Assembly: GCA_008933995.1 (NCBI GenBank)
Contig: WARS01000645.1
Coordinates: forward strand, 682,001 to 746,000
Reading direction: 5' to 3'
DNA from: Datnioides undecimradiatus
Taxonomy: Eukaryota > Chordata > Actinopteri > Lobotiformes > Datnioididae
Length of the DNA stretch: 64,000 nucleotides
Part shown: piece after piece, positions 25,426 through 35,695 of the stretch
How the letters are laid out: each line of letters opens with the position of its first letter
How positions within the stretch are numbered: the first letter of the stretch is position 1
The notes under the pieces: model-generated
What the model saw: the letters and a program-made list of their open reading frames with translations, nothing else
Databases searched by the model: none
What the model was told of the DNA's origin: nothing
Program-made: the position numbers and the translations under genes

Positions 25426-28400
25426 CTAGAGGCCTGTTAGGTCCACAATGGCCTTGATGAAGATGGTGTCGTCGCGGATGTAAGAGTTCTTGGCATCGAG
25501 CTTTGAGAGCGGGCAAAAGAGCGGACAGCCGCTGGCGATGTTCATCTCGCTAACAGGTCTCTGGAAGGAAGAGGAAGTGACGTCAGGTCGAAAGGCGTCG
25601 ATGATGTGCTCCCTGTTGCTCTGGTCCAGCAGCATCAGAGTCACCTGGAAATGTGACAGACAAGAAAGATTTTGTTTACATAATTCAGACTGAAAACTTC
25701 TGGGAATATATAATAAGGTAAAAAAAAGCAGGCAGGCAGGCAATGCAGAACCTAGCTCAACATTTGCCAGAACAAGGAACTACATTGGAACATTTCAAAG
25801 ATGGCATCTGTCAAACTTAAAAAGAGTTCATCTTTAACTAAAACTTGAAGTTTATTTGGTAGTTTTTCCATCTTAATGGACGATAAATCTCTTGTTTTAA
25901 TGAAAAGCAGGTCAGTTGCTAAGACTACAGATGTAAATGATTTGAAGAGCCACTCAATAACACCTGAAGCCAGACTGTTTTGACAGTGTTGCACATGTCT
26001 GGAAAGGGATGGAGCACAAAGGGTGTGTTCTGTTGCTGAACTGAATATCTGTTGAAGATAAGAAACTGTTGGAGCTGCAGGCATGCATTCATCCACACAA
26101 GAAAGGATATATGTGAGGAAATATTCCATGGCCGGATGCAGCCAGTTAAACGAAAGGATAAGTGATCTGATGAATCATGAATCATGGCAAGGTAAATTTT
26201 GTAAATATTTTTAACTGGTTGCCTTACAATTCACACTGGATGAAACCAAACATACAGTGCTCTGCATCTTTTCTTGGATGTAAGCAGCACAAAACATCAG
26301 AACAGTCCTTCAATAAATAAGGACAAATGCATTTTGACCGTTTAGCATGAAAATACAGCCACAGTTAGTAAATATCCCCCTTTTGTCTGTAGGTCTTTTT
26401 ACCTTCTGGTTGAAAGGCCATTTGAGCAGAGCATCACTCAGTCCCCTCATCACCACAAAGAACAGGGACAAGTGGCTGCCACGCCCTGTCCCATCTCCAT
26501 TCAGGTAGATCCGCAGGCACATCTTATAGCCGTACTTACTGGTATAGAAGGCTGGGAGGAAAGAGAAATTCTGTGTAAGGCATCTTATTTTTAATGACAG
26601 TATACAGATTGGACCCAGACTGGTCTGCTTGAATCCAACAGTATGGACCTATAAGAGACCATTCATATGTCTCTACAGACAGTCTTACCTGGTGAAAACA
26701 TGGCAGGGGCTCGACCTGCGATGGCATCCTGTCTCTTTTTGGCGAAATCAGAGATCCGCCAGACAAAGACGCCATCAAAGGTAGTGGCAGACATCTCCCT
26801 CAGCCGACCCTCCATCTCAGCAACAGTCAGGTCCTTCAGCCCCACTGTCCTCTCCAGCTGTCGCACCTGGGAAATACACAAACATACACTGTGCTTTAAC
26901 AAGGTCACTACTTCTTCATTAAGGCATGCCTTTTTCAGAATTGCATATTGCCAACAGCGTGCACGTGAGTTACATATTTTAAGGTAGTTTATGATAAAAA
27001 AAAAGAATCATTGCCATATAAAATTGTTATAATGTCAACCTGTCTGTAGAAATAAACAAAATAGAGTGTCCCAGTAATCCAAAAAAAAGATTTCTTTCTT
27101 CTTTCTCTAAGAAGGAAGTATAATATCGCTATTCATTCAGTGAATAATGCCGTAGGCTCTAAACCTAGTTTTTTAGCTCATATTTGTTTACATTTTGGCA
27201 AACTGACAGAATTAAAGTTTCACATAATTAACTTTTAGCAGTTACCGTTTGAAATCAACTATCAGTGAATTACTTTGATACTGAGGAAGACTTGTGGTGA
27301 TTATCAGTTCTCAGGAATTTCAGGAAGCATTTTTTATGATTTCTACACGGATTTATGGACATTTGGTTGTAATAAACTTTTAGTTGCATTGAATTAAATA
27401 AATATATGTAACATGTCTGTGAGTTTGGATGTGTCTGAGTTATGGAGTGTGTTTTTCAGTTTCATTCCAGTGTTACCTTATTACTCAGAGCCTCAATCTT
27501 GTCCTGGTCCAGTTTGTGCTGACGGTTGCTGGCTTCCATGGTGGTGGCAAACCTCTCCACCTCTCTGTTCAGGACACACACCACATTTTCAAATGTGCCT
27601 GCTTTAACTTCAAGTTCTGTACACCTGCGTCCGAGCTCAGCCACTTTGGTCTTCTCACTGTGGAGCTGGAGCTCCAATGCTGCACCGACGGAGCTGGGTA
27701 GGGGCGTGAAGGAGGTAGACACAGACAGAGTGGGAGCCAGAGTGGGAGGTGGTGGGAGAGGTGCTGAAGCGGGTGGACCGGGGGGGCCGGAGCTGGAGGA
27801 TGAGGAGGATGCAGCGGCGGCGGCGGCTCCCTGCACGGGAGGCCCAGAGGAGGTGGTGCTAAGCTGGGAGACTCTGGCCTCGAGCTCCCTGAGGGACTGT
27901 TGAAGTTCAACCAGTTTGTGTCCGGCTAGTTCCAGTCCCTGGGGCTGAAGGCCCTCCATGCTCACTTTCATGCCCATAATGTAGTGCAGCAACAGATTGA
28001 GGTGCTCATAGGCATAGGCACGCTCATGGTCATGAATCTTTTCCTTTTCCACCTAAACAAACATAGGAGAATGAGACAGAAACAAATAACAATTTTTTTT
28101 TATAGCAATTTGATTTGAGCACACCAGTACCCCACCCCCACCCTCAAAACATATTTATTAATATTATTGGATCAGATGATGCTGTAGCCCAAGATATAAG
28201 TGAGATCAGATGTCACATTGGTAGGTGTGTGTGTTAGAGACATCAGTAGGCTTCCCAAGAGAGTTTGGCTGTAAGTCAAAACTCGAGCTGAAAGATGACA
28301 AAAGACGATTCTTTTGTCAGCAAAAAGATAAAATGCATAACCCTCCCTCTTTTCCCGCATTTTACATAAAAGTAAAAAAGTTGCCAAACGTATTCTGATA

Positions 28401-31400
28401 CAACTATTTTGAAGTGACGCAGTCTCCTTTAATCACACATTCGATTGTATCAATAATATAGATCAAGATCTACTACAGATTTTAAACCCAAGACTTCGAC
28501 AGTAATAATGCATTTTTTAAACAAATATTACATACAGGTTTAAAATCTGGCATTGTAACAACCTTAGACCCTTATGTAAATATATGTTTGAATAAATGAA
28601 AAGTCATTATTAAAAAGATAATCAGGCCACTTACAGACATATCACATCCCACCACATGAAATCGACACGGTGTTCTGAATTTGCTGCAGAACTTAATATG
28701 GTCCACATACTGTAAAAAAACAAACAAAAACAGAACAATGAGTGGTTTTATTAGCCCACTGAGCATAGGAGCTACTAGCCACGGTTTGTGCCTCTCATGT
28801 ACTGTCTTTACATTCGAGTTCACAGAGCTGAGCATTAGTTATTCTGAAAAATATCTTTGAAGAACCCAGATGGGGTTTAGAGGATATTTACAGAATCTTG
28901 AAATACTCTTCTAACCATCTGGATGAAAAAATATTCCATCTGGTGTACGATAAAAAACATTTTTAACCCTGTTTTTCGAGTTATGAGTCTATTTCTCTTA
29001 TTCTAAACAAATAATTAAGTTAAAAATGAAGCTCGATTGAGGTTACTTTATATTTTCAGTTAAAAATACCACTTTATAGCAACAACCTGGACAGGAAACA
29101 GAATCAGATCTTAGAAACTAGTGAAAACCACTTTTATCTTTTTAACTTAACACAATATATTTTCATCTAGATGGTTAGAAGAGTGTTGAAATTACCTTGA
29201 GAACAACAGAAAGTTTTTAAAAGCTTTCCAAGTTTATGTTTTTCAGGAAAAACACAACCAGCTCTGTGAATCTACTGTAATCACAACACAAGACGCACAA
29301 ACTCATCGCAACGCATCAGCAGCTACGTGAGGCTGTGACCTTTTCTTGAATCAAAATGTTTCCATCCAGTCTGCACGCTGTTTGCAGGTTTACCTTTTCT
29401 CTGGGTATTTTCTTCTTGGCACAGCCTTCACAGATCATCGGGTACTTGGGACAGATCTCATCATGTGCCTAAAAACAAAAAAATGGTTTCTTTTAAAGAC
29501 ACACAAAGAGCTACAGTGATGTGTGGCACCAGCCGAGACGAGCCTCTTAGCATCCTAGCAGGTCTAAATAAATCATGTCTAACCTTGATGTTTTTGAAGT
29601 GAAATGGCTCCTTGCAGTACTTGCAGTTGAGCGTTCTCTCCGGGCACTCTCGCTCATTATGGCGCTCCTGTTCGTTGAAGCGAATTCGTTCTTTGCAGGA
29701 AGGGCAGAGGATGACGGTGAACTCACACTTCCCTTCGTGGTTCAGCTGTAAAAGTAAAGCTTAAGTTACTGTGAGGACCTCTGTGGTGTGCTGGGAGCCT
29801 TCACCGTCTATATACCAGAAGTGGAAGAAGTACTGAAATCTTTTACATAAAGGGATAGTTTGGGTTTTTGAAGTTCGGTTGTATAAGCTGCTAATCTAAT
29901 TTCAGTGTATAAACTAGAGTAGACAGAGGTCAACAAACTCCAGTTTGTAGAAGCAGCAGGAGTACCAGCAAAGTATTGTACTGCTGTGGACGAGGTCAGC
30001 AGCAAAACATATTATAGCTCTTTCCAACGGTAAACTGAAGTTGTCATATCCCTAACAATCTCTTCAGATCCACCAGACTCCTTTGACAAACAGTAATTTT
30101 TCCTGACTCAACATGGGAGTTCCTGGTCTACCGCTGCGTCGACTGGTTACTTTGTTTGTGTTATTATGTGACTTCGGTGAATCAAAGGGTTAGGTCAGAC
30201 TCACCGAAGTCACATAATTACATATACAAACTAAACAGTCAACCCAGACTTACACTGGAAACCCCTGGGTTGGCAGAGGTAACATTACTGTTTTTGCCAA
30301 AGGAGTCCGGTGGGCTGGAATAAAGCATGGATGGATATAACATCTCCCTGTCTGCCGGAAGCTAAAGCTGTGAAAGTAATGTAAATACGGTGAATACCTG
30401 TTGATTATATTTTGCATTAGTGACCTGAATCTGTAAATAAATGTAACTTAAGTTATCAGAGACATGTAGTTACAGAAGGTACATTTCCCACTGAAAAAAA
30501 TGGAATACAGTAGCACAAAAGGGAAATACTCAAGTAAAGAACAAAACTCAAAACTGTACTTGAGTAAATGTATTTAGTTCAATTTCACCACTACTAAATA
30601 CATACATACATACAGCAAAATATGTTTGCAGACATCAGGGATGAAATATTTTGGTAAATATAAAAACAACAAAACCAAACATTACATGCCTGTCAAGACA
30701 AACTGCAAAGTACAGTTAAATAAATCGTGAAAGTAGGTAAAAGGTCGCCTCACCTCATACTCTTTAATGGTGCCTTTCCAAGTGCAACTTTCATTGATAC
30801 AAACAGCTGAAAGGTGTTCAACTTCCCTCCGAACTGCGTTGTCAGGAAAAGCCTGAATAAACAGGAGAAAACAAAAGGATCTGCTGTCACACAGCTTCAT
30901 TGTATTGATTATGTACATTCAAGAGTTCTCCATCTACATAAATATATATTTACACATATCAACATTTGTCCAAACAAGTTCAGCTGAACTTTCACCAGTG
31001 ACAGCATGTGTTTTTAGTGAGCGCACAGAGAAGAGCAGCAACATTTTTCTTGCATGTCTGTTCACAAATAAAGCATGAGCCAGCTTTTTCACTTCTGGTC
31101 TGAACAAGCCCTCAAAGCCAGAACTACAGCTGCAGGTCAGTGAGCTGTAAATGTAGTGTTAGAGACAAGTTCACCCTCATCCATTATTCCAGGGAATGCA
31201 CAAATGTTCTTGTTCAATTTAGAAAAAATAGAGAAAATTGTGCTGGGAAATTTCTTTCTTACCAGTTTTTTATTAGTGTAATTTGGCAAATCTTCATGGT
31301 TCTTGTGGAAACATGATAAGTTAATGGTAGTTTTTAGACTTTGAAGTAACTCTTTATGGGATAAGTGGAAAGTTTAGTTCCTGTGGCTCTATAGTATCTG

Positions 31401-32408
31401 AAACAGTTTGGTCAAAAAGGGCTAAAAGAGAAAAATATACATTAAGTATATTGTGATGATGCTGGCTGAATTAACTATCTGTGGCTAAAAGTTGAGAGCA
31501 TCCAAGTACATTTCTCTCACCAAATTCAAGAAAATTCTCTAAATACTCACACATCCTTGTTTCAAAATCGATGTAGGCTCCTCAAAAATATCCTCTTTAA
31601 TGCAGGCGTTGCATTTCTGGGGTCCATTACTGTAATAAAACAACATTATTTGCTAATGTACTGCATATGTATAACATGCACACATCAGATACCCAGTGGT
31701 GAAGCATGACTAAGTACATTTATTCTGCTAAAGGTTTGATTATTTCCATGATATACAATTTAATACTTCTACTCTACGTCTTCTCTGAGGCTCTTTCCTC
31801 CACCTCAACAGCTTTACTGTCATTTCACATTCAGCTTATTGATACAAAACACAAAGTGACTGATAAATTATGATGCAGTATTGTAGGTTAAGCTACCGCA
31901 CACATAAAGTATGTTAAATTATCTCCACATGTACCAGCTGCAGCATTAAAATTACTCACATAGATAAATACATCAGTTACAATTATTATCCAGTGTTATT
32001 TAAAATATGAGTGAAATATTGCAATTCTGCAACATGGACTATTTTTATACTGTCAGCATATTTTACTAATACTTTTGTGTATACATAATTTTTTAATGCA
32101 TGACTCTTACTTGCAGCAGAGTGTATCTTTACTGTGGTAGTGCTATTTTTACTTAGTAGTACAATCAGAGTACTTCCTCCACCACTGCCTGAAACACACA
32201 TGCAGTGGTCTCCTACTCACCTCACAGTCCTGTTAAAGCAGTAGGAACAGAAGCGATGTCCACACTGGGCTTGAAACGGTCGTCTGAGTATATTGTGACA
32301 GCAGTTGCACAGGTGCTTGTCCTCCAGCTTATTGCCCAGGATCTTCTTGGGGAAGCCGGGTTTATTGCTCTCCATGGACGAAGGAGGGGACGGTTCCTGT
32401 GTGGCCAT
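25426..32408 (-). CDS. traf2: TNF receptor-associated factor 2 (10 coding exons, 599 aa)
   Basis: Coding exons in transcription order: 32408-32221, 31629-31551, 30852-30754, 29745-29584, 29468-29394, 28709-28635, 28052-27477, 26866-26689, 26551-26403, 25644-25426. All introns are GT..AG and phases agree. Traf2 is a cytosolic trimeric adaptor that links TNF-family receptors to cIAP1/2 and to NF-kB and JNK signalling. Residues 34-72 form a RING with C34, C37, C49, H51, C54, C57, C69 and C72, spaced as in mammals. TRAF-type zinc fingers follow at about 100-226, then coiled coils around an Ala/Ser/Pro linker (292-350). The cIAP-binding segment TFENVVCVLNREVER (379-393) is conserved. The C-terminal MATH/TRAF-C domain (about 447-599) keeps the LRIY and TSSSF receptor-binding patches and ends IVDLTGL. 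Human TRAF2 is about 501 aa; the extra length is mostly the linker. Teleosts can have traf2a and traf2b; I cannot tell which this is. Confidence 0.96.
27600..27860 (-). other. traf2: Low-complexity Ala/Ser/Pro linker within Traf2 exon 7
   Basis: Within the 576-nt exon 7, residues about 292-350 contain six consecutive Ala (GCC-type codons at about 27806-27832), seven Ser, and Pro-rich runs between two coiled-coil segments. Human TRAF2 has no comparable insert as I recall its sequence. The reading frame is open through the exon and both splice junctions fit, so it is coding. Triplet-like GCC and TCC runs suggest replication slippage as the source. Function is unknown; a flexible spacer between the zinc fingers and the trimerising coil is the simplest inference. 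Confidence 0.85.
28902..29187. mobile_element. Foldback/MITE-like inverted repeat in a traf2 intron
   Basis: 28902-28929 and 29160-29187 are inverted copies with 26 of 28 positions matching (core CTCTTCTAACCATCT). They enclose about 230 bp of AT-rich sequence in the intron between exons 28709-28635 and 29468-29394. No coding capacity. This fits a miniature inverted-repeat element; target duplication not resolved. Confidence 0.65.
29851..30380. mobile_element. Interspersed element with a long central foldback
   Basis: Begins AGGGATAGTTTGGGTTTTTG, an opening I recognise as common in teleost repeats. From about 30040 to 30345 it is a long inverted repeat. The arms next to the 20-nt loop (30163-30180 and 30201-30218) are perfect over 18 bp. 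Outer parts, such as 30070-30097 against 30284-30313, pair with a few mismatches. It lies in the traf2 intron between exons 30852-30754 and 29745-29584. No protein coding. Family name unknown to me. Confidence 0.7.
30470..30595 (-). repeat. Interspersed repeat, family D (partial)
   Basis: Contains AATACTCAAGTAAAGAACAA and ACTGTACTTGAGTAAATG, matching the inverted family D phrases at 58195-58330. It lies in the same traf2 intron as the foldback element. Confidence 0.6.
31694..32187. mobile_element. Interspersed repeat, family D, end-to-end copy
   Basis: The left end CAGTGGTGAAG and right end CTTCCTCCACCACTG form an imperfect terminal inverted repeat, 494 bp apart. It sits in the first coding intron of traf2, its right end only 33 bp past the donor of exon 32408-32221. 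The 8 bp on each side do not match, so a target duplication is not supported. A hAT-like non-autonomous element is possible. Confidence 0.6.
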
Positions 32409-32960
32409 GGTGTCTGTTCACACGTCACACCTGGGGATGGAAGCAAGACATGGAGGAGAAATCATTTCATTTGAATGCAACAGTTTAGAAAGGAGCTGAA
32501 TGAATCTGCCCCTGGCCGGCCTTTAAAACACAGCCATCAGGCATGACTCCATCATGTGTGTAACCTCTTTAATAAATAGCAGTAATGGTTTCCCTCTGTG
32601 GCAGAGCACCACAGGCCAGCTGAAAGGCCCACACCCTTTGTTTACATTTCGACTCGGCATTCATGGCTCCTTGTGGTTGACTTGGCACAAACTGATGATG
32701 ATCCTCCCTCCCTGGTCAAACAATACACGCTCAGCACAGCCTACCCAGTAACGATGCTGACAAATCGCTCATCCATTGTCTCTCCTCTGCTTCCTTTCCC
32801 CTTCCTTGTCGCTGTTGCTAAGCTATCAGCATCCTTTAGTCAGAAGTGGTACCCAGCACGCCGCCACGCCCCTTTGAAATCTGAAGCTTGCTGGCTGCAA
32901 GAGACCATTACTGGAAACGCTTTTGCAAATGCTGTTGCTATCAGTAGAGTTTTCACTTAC

Positions 32961-33060
32961 CAGCGTTTTAGTCTAAACTGTCATCGCGTGCAGAGGCTGT
33001 GATATCACCTTTCCTGGTCGCAGGTCGTCGCGCGCGCAATGTGCCAATGTTATCTGTGGT
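32961..33060 (-). promoter_or_regulatory. traf2: Probable non-coding first exon and core promoter of traf2
   Basis: A minus-strand donor GTAAGT is at 32955-32960 and an acceptor (CCCCAG) ends at 32431. Together they would splice a leader exon ending at 32961 to the coding exon at 32430, 22 nt before the ATG (32406-32408). The leader lies next to a CpG-rich patch (33019-33039) and a CCAAT word (33044-33048), which fits a promoter. The 5' end of the leader is not known. Confidence 0.5.
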
Positions 33061-35278
33061 TTTGCAGCCGTCTGGAGGTGTTTTCTTTAACGTTAGCCAC
33101 ATAATATAGATGTGGTCCCCAAAAAGCGATGGCTGTTATTGTCCAATATCGCCATTGCACTTTCAGACTGGGTGTTACGTCATGCAGGGGGCCGGACATG
33201 GGTTGATAGGCAGACGAGATGTGGAGGCGTGCATTTCATTGGTCCAGAACTCAGGAGTGGGCGGGATGCTTTGTTGTGGAGGCACAATAAACATCCAGAT
33301 AACAGATTCTATAAATGTACATTTCATGCATTTTCTGAAATGTTCCTGCTTCTTGCAACTTCAGCTTCTGTGTGTAACTTTCATCTTTTTCAGGCCATTG
33401 TATTACTAGTAGTAATGTGATTATTTGTACACATTTCTTTATGTTTATTTTTATGAAAAATGTACACTTCAGTGTCTTTAATAAAGTGTTTACAACCTAG
33501 AAGAAGTATTCAGAACTTAAACTCAAGTGAAATACCACAGTGACAAAATACCTTATTGTAAGTTCAAGTCCTGCATTTAAACTATAACTGATGTAAAATA
33601 AATATACTTAAAATACCAAAATTACAAGTACACATACTGCAGAATGATCCATTTCAGAATAGTAGATTACATATTTTAGTCTTTGAATAGAAATAGAACT
33701 CAATCATGTCTCTGTCATTTAAATGCTGTGGCTCATAAAGAGCTTTATATACTCTAAGCTTGTAATTTCCCCCTTATCTTAACCTGCAATAATAAATCAG
33801 AATTTATTCATTGATTTTAAGTGCACTGTTAATTTAGATCTGTAAAATAACTTAAGCAATAATTGCAATGAAATAGAAAGCACAATATATGCCTCTGAAA
33901 AGCTGTAGAATAAAGCTACCTGCTAGCTGATGTCTTTACCTTTTGATTAAAAATTACATAACCAATTTGTGTGTTTTTGATGTGCAGATTGTTTAATGCA
34001 TGACAAGACTTCACATAAGCTACAGAAATATTTTCAAAAATGACACAGAAAGAATAAATCAGGAGCTGAAATAAATGGCAATGAGTCACCACAGAGTGGG
34101 AGTGAAGAGGGAAGAGCAGCAGACAACCACATAGAGAAGAAAAAGACCATCGCACAAACCATGTTTATGTTTAGAAGCTGAGCAAGAGAAGTGGTGGAGT
34201 ACATTTAATATATAAACTATGATAATATAGTATATGACTCCAGATTGCTATATATTTATATATTTTTATTATTATACAAGATCATTTGTATGTTTGTAGG
34301 GTCATTGTCCTGTGAGAACCACGCATCTCTAAAAACTCTGCTTTTCATGAGCTTAGAAAAACTGCCTGTTCTCAGCCTTTTAACCATGTATGACCCAGCT
34401 GATTCAAGAGTGTTATAAATTGTTTATTTATTTTGGAAATTAGGAGATTTTTAACCCATAAAAGAACATTTCATCCTTCAGTTTATAAGAAAAAAATTAT
34501 GTTAAAAATCACTAAATGTAAGAATCGACAGTTTTACTGGACAAAAGGGGATGAAAAACTTGTAGCCTGAAAAGTAACTATTATACATAGAATATTTGCA
34601 TAAATGGAAATACTGAAGCGTAAGTACCAAGAATTTGTGCAGTAGTTCAGCACTAAAGCAAACTAAATACCTCTTCCACAACTGCCAACTGCCATTTAAC
34701 CAATACTGACCCACCTCTGTTATTATATTGGTGAGAGCTGTTTGCATATATTTGTTTATGCTCTGCAGGTGTGTCACCTGACTGAGAATCAGCTTCATGT
34801 AAGGAAACAAACAAACAAAACAGATAAAAGAACAAAGTTCAGCGGAGACTGATGAGAGACATTTATTACAGGAGTGGGATGGATATAATAGTTCGAGGCA
34901 CGGTCTGTAATGCAAATGTAAACAAAAGAGCTCAACACACGACCATAGCTGAAAACACAAGCTCATTGTTTGTCTATTGCTCCTGAAATGATTAACTACG
35001 CACAAACACTCGACGGCAGTTTTCTGACACTGACGAAGATAAAAACACAAAGGACCACATTTCTAATAAAAAACATATCAAGTTCAGTTGATTTGCTCCA
35101 ATTTCCAGACAATTTGTCACTTGGCAAACCTAAATTCCTGTAATCCTGCTTGCTCCATTTCAACCTTTAGACATGACACACCGAACTAAGAAGTTGTCAA
35201 GATGTGTGTAATGAAAAGTTATTGAACAAACCAGCTCAGTGACTTATTTACATTAGATAAACATAATTTATAAACTAT
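33061..35278. other. Spacer between traf2 and gramd2b
   Basis: About 2.2 kb without recognised exons. The long minus-strand frame at 34502-35050 (182 codons) is AT-rich, Cys/Phe/Leu-heavy and has no motif I recognise, so I treat it as chance. A family D repeat lies near 33.5 kb. Confidence 0.6.
33490..33690 (+). repeat. Interspersed repeat, family D (partial)
   Basis: AAGAAGTATTCAGAACTTAA followed by AAATACCACAGTGACAAAAT is the left-end sequence of family D, comparable with 21392-21480 (GGAGTACTCAGAAGTAC, then TAGCAAGATCACACATTAAA). Confidence 0.55.
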
Positions 35279-35695
35279 TTTATTCTAAAACGAAAAGAAC
35301 AAAAATAAGTTGACCTTTTAGGAAATGTTTGGAAAATGTTGAAATAGGACCTTTGGACCTTGAAAATCCCACTATTGCGAAATGCAAAATAAAAGATAAA
35401 TACTACGCATACGCTTAAAATTTCTCTTCACTAACACTAACACTGGCACACAAACACTACATTTTGTTCAGAAAGAGTCCTGAGTGGAAAGTGGAAAGAA
35501 GCTGTTATTGCACAATTTAAGTTAAAGTTCACATAATTAAGAAAGCTTTCTGTATCAGCTGTCCACACTCGGGCAAATAAATATTTACAGTATTACCAAA
35601 TCTGATCACTGTTGATCTTCAGTGATAAACCAACATTACTATAAAAAAGGGTAAAGCTTCTGTCCGGAGAGGCCCAACACACAACCGTCTTCTTT
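35279..35695 (-). terminator. gramd2b: gramd2b 3' untranslated region and poly(A) signal
   Basis: A minus-strand AATAAA (plus TTTATT at 35279-35284) lies about 410 nt downstream of the stop codon and is a reasonable cleavage signal. Where the transcript ends is inferred from the motif only. Confidence 0.5.

Noticed and set aside
25752-26185. 125- and 86-codon frames in the traf2 intron before the last exon
   Set aside because: They are intronic, without homology, and the flanking exons splice cleanly past them.
27526-27910. Two further long frames (113 and 125 codons) across traf2 exon 7
   Set aside because: They are alternative-frame readings of the G+C-rich linker codons; the traf2 frame is fixed by both splice junctions and by homology.
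34502-35050. 182-codon minus-strand open frame between traf2 and gramd2b
   Set aside because: Composition (Cys, Phe, Leu, Ser, with many low-information residues) is that of AT-rich non-coding DNA, there is no recognisable motif, and it lies outside the exon structure of both neighbours.
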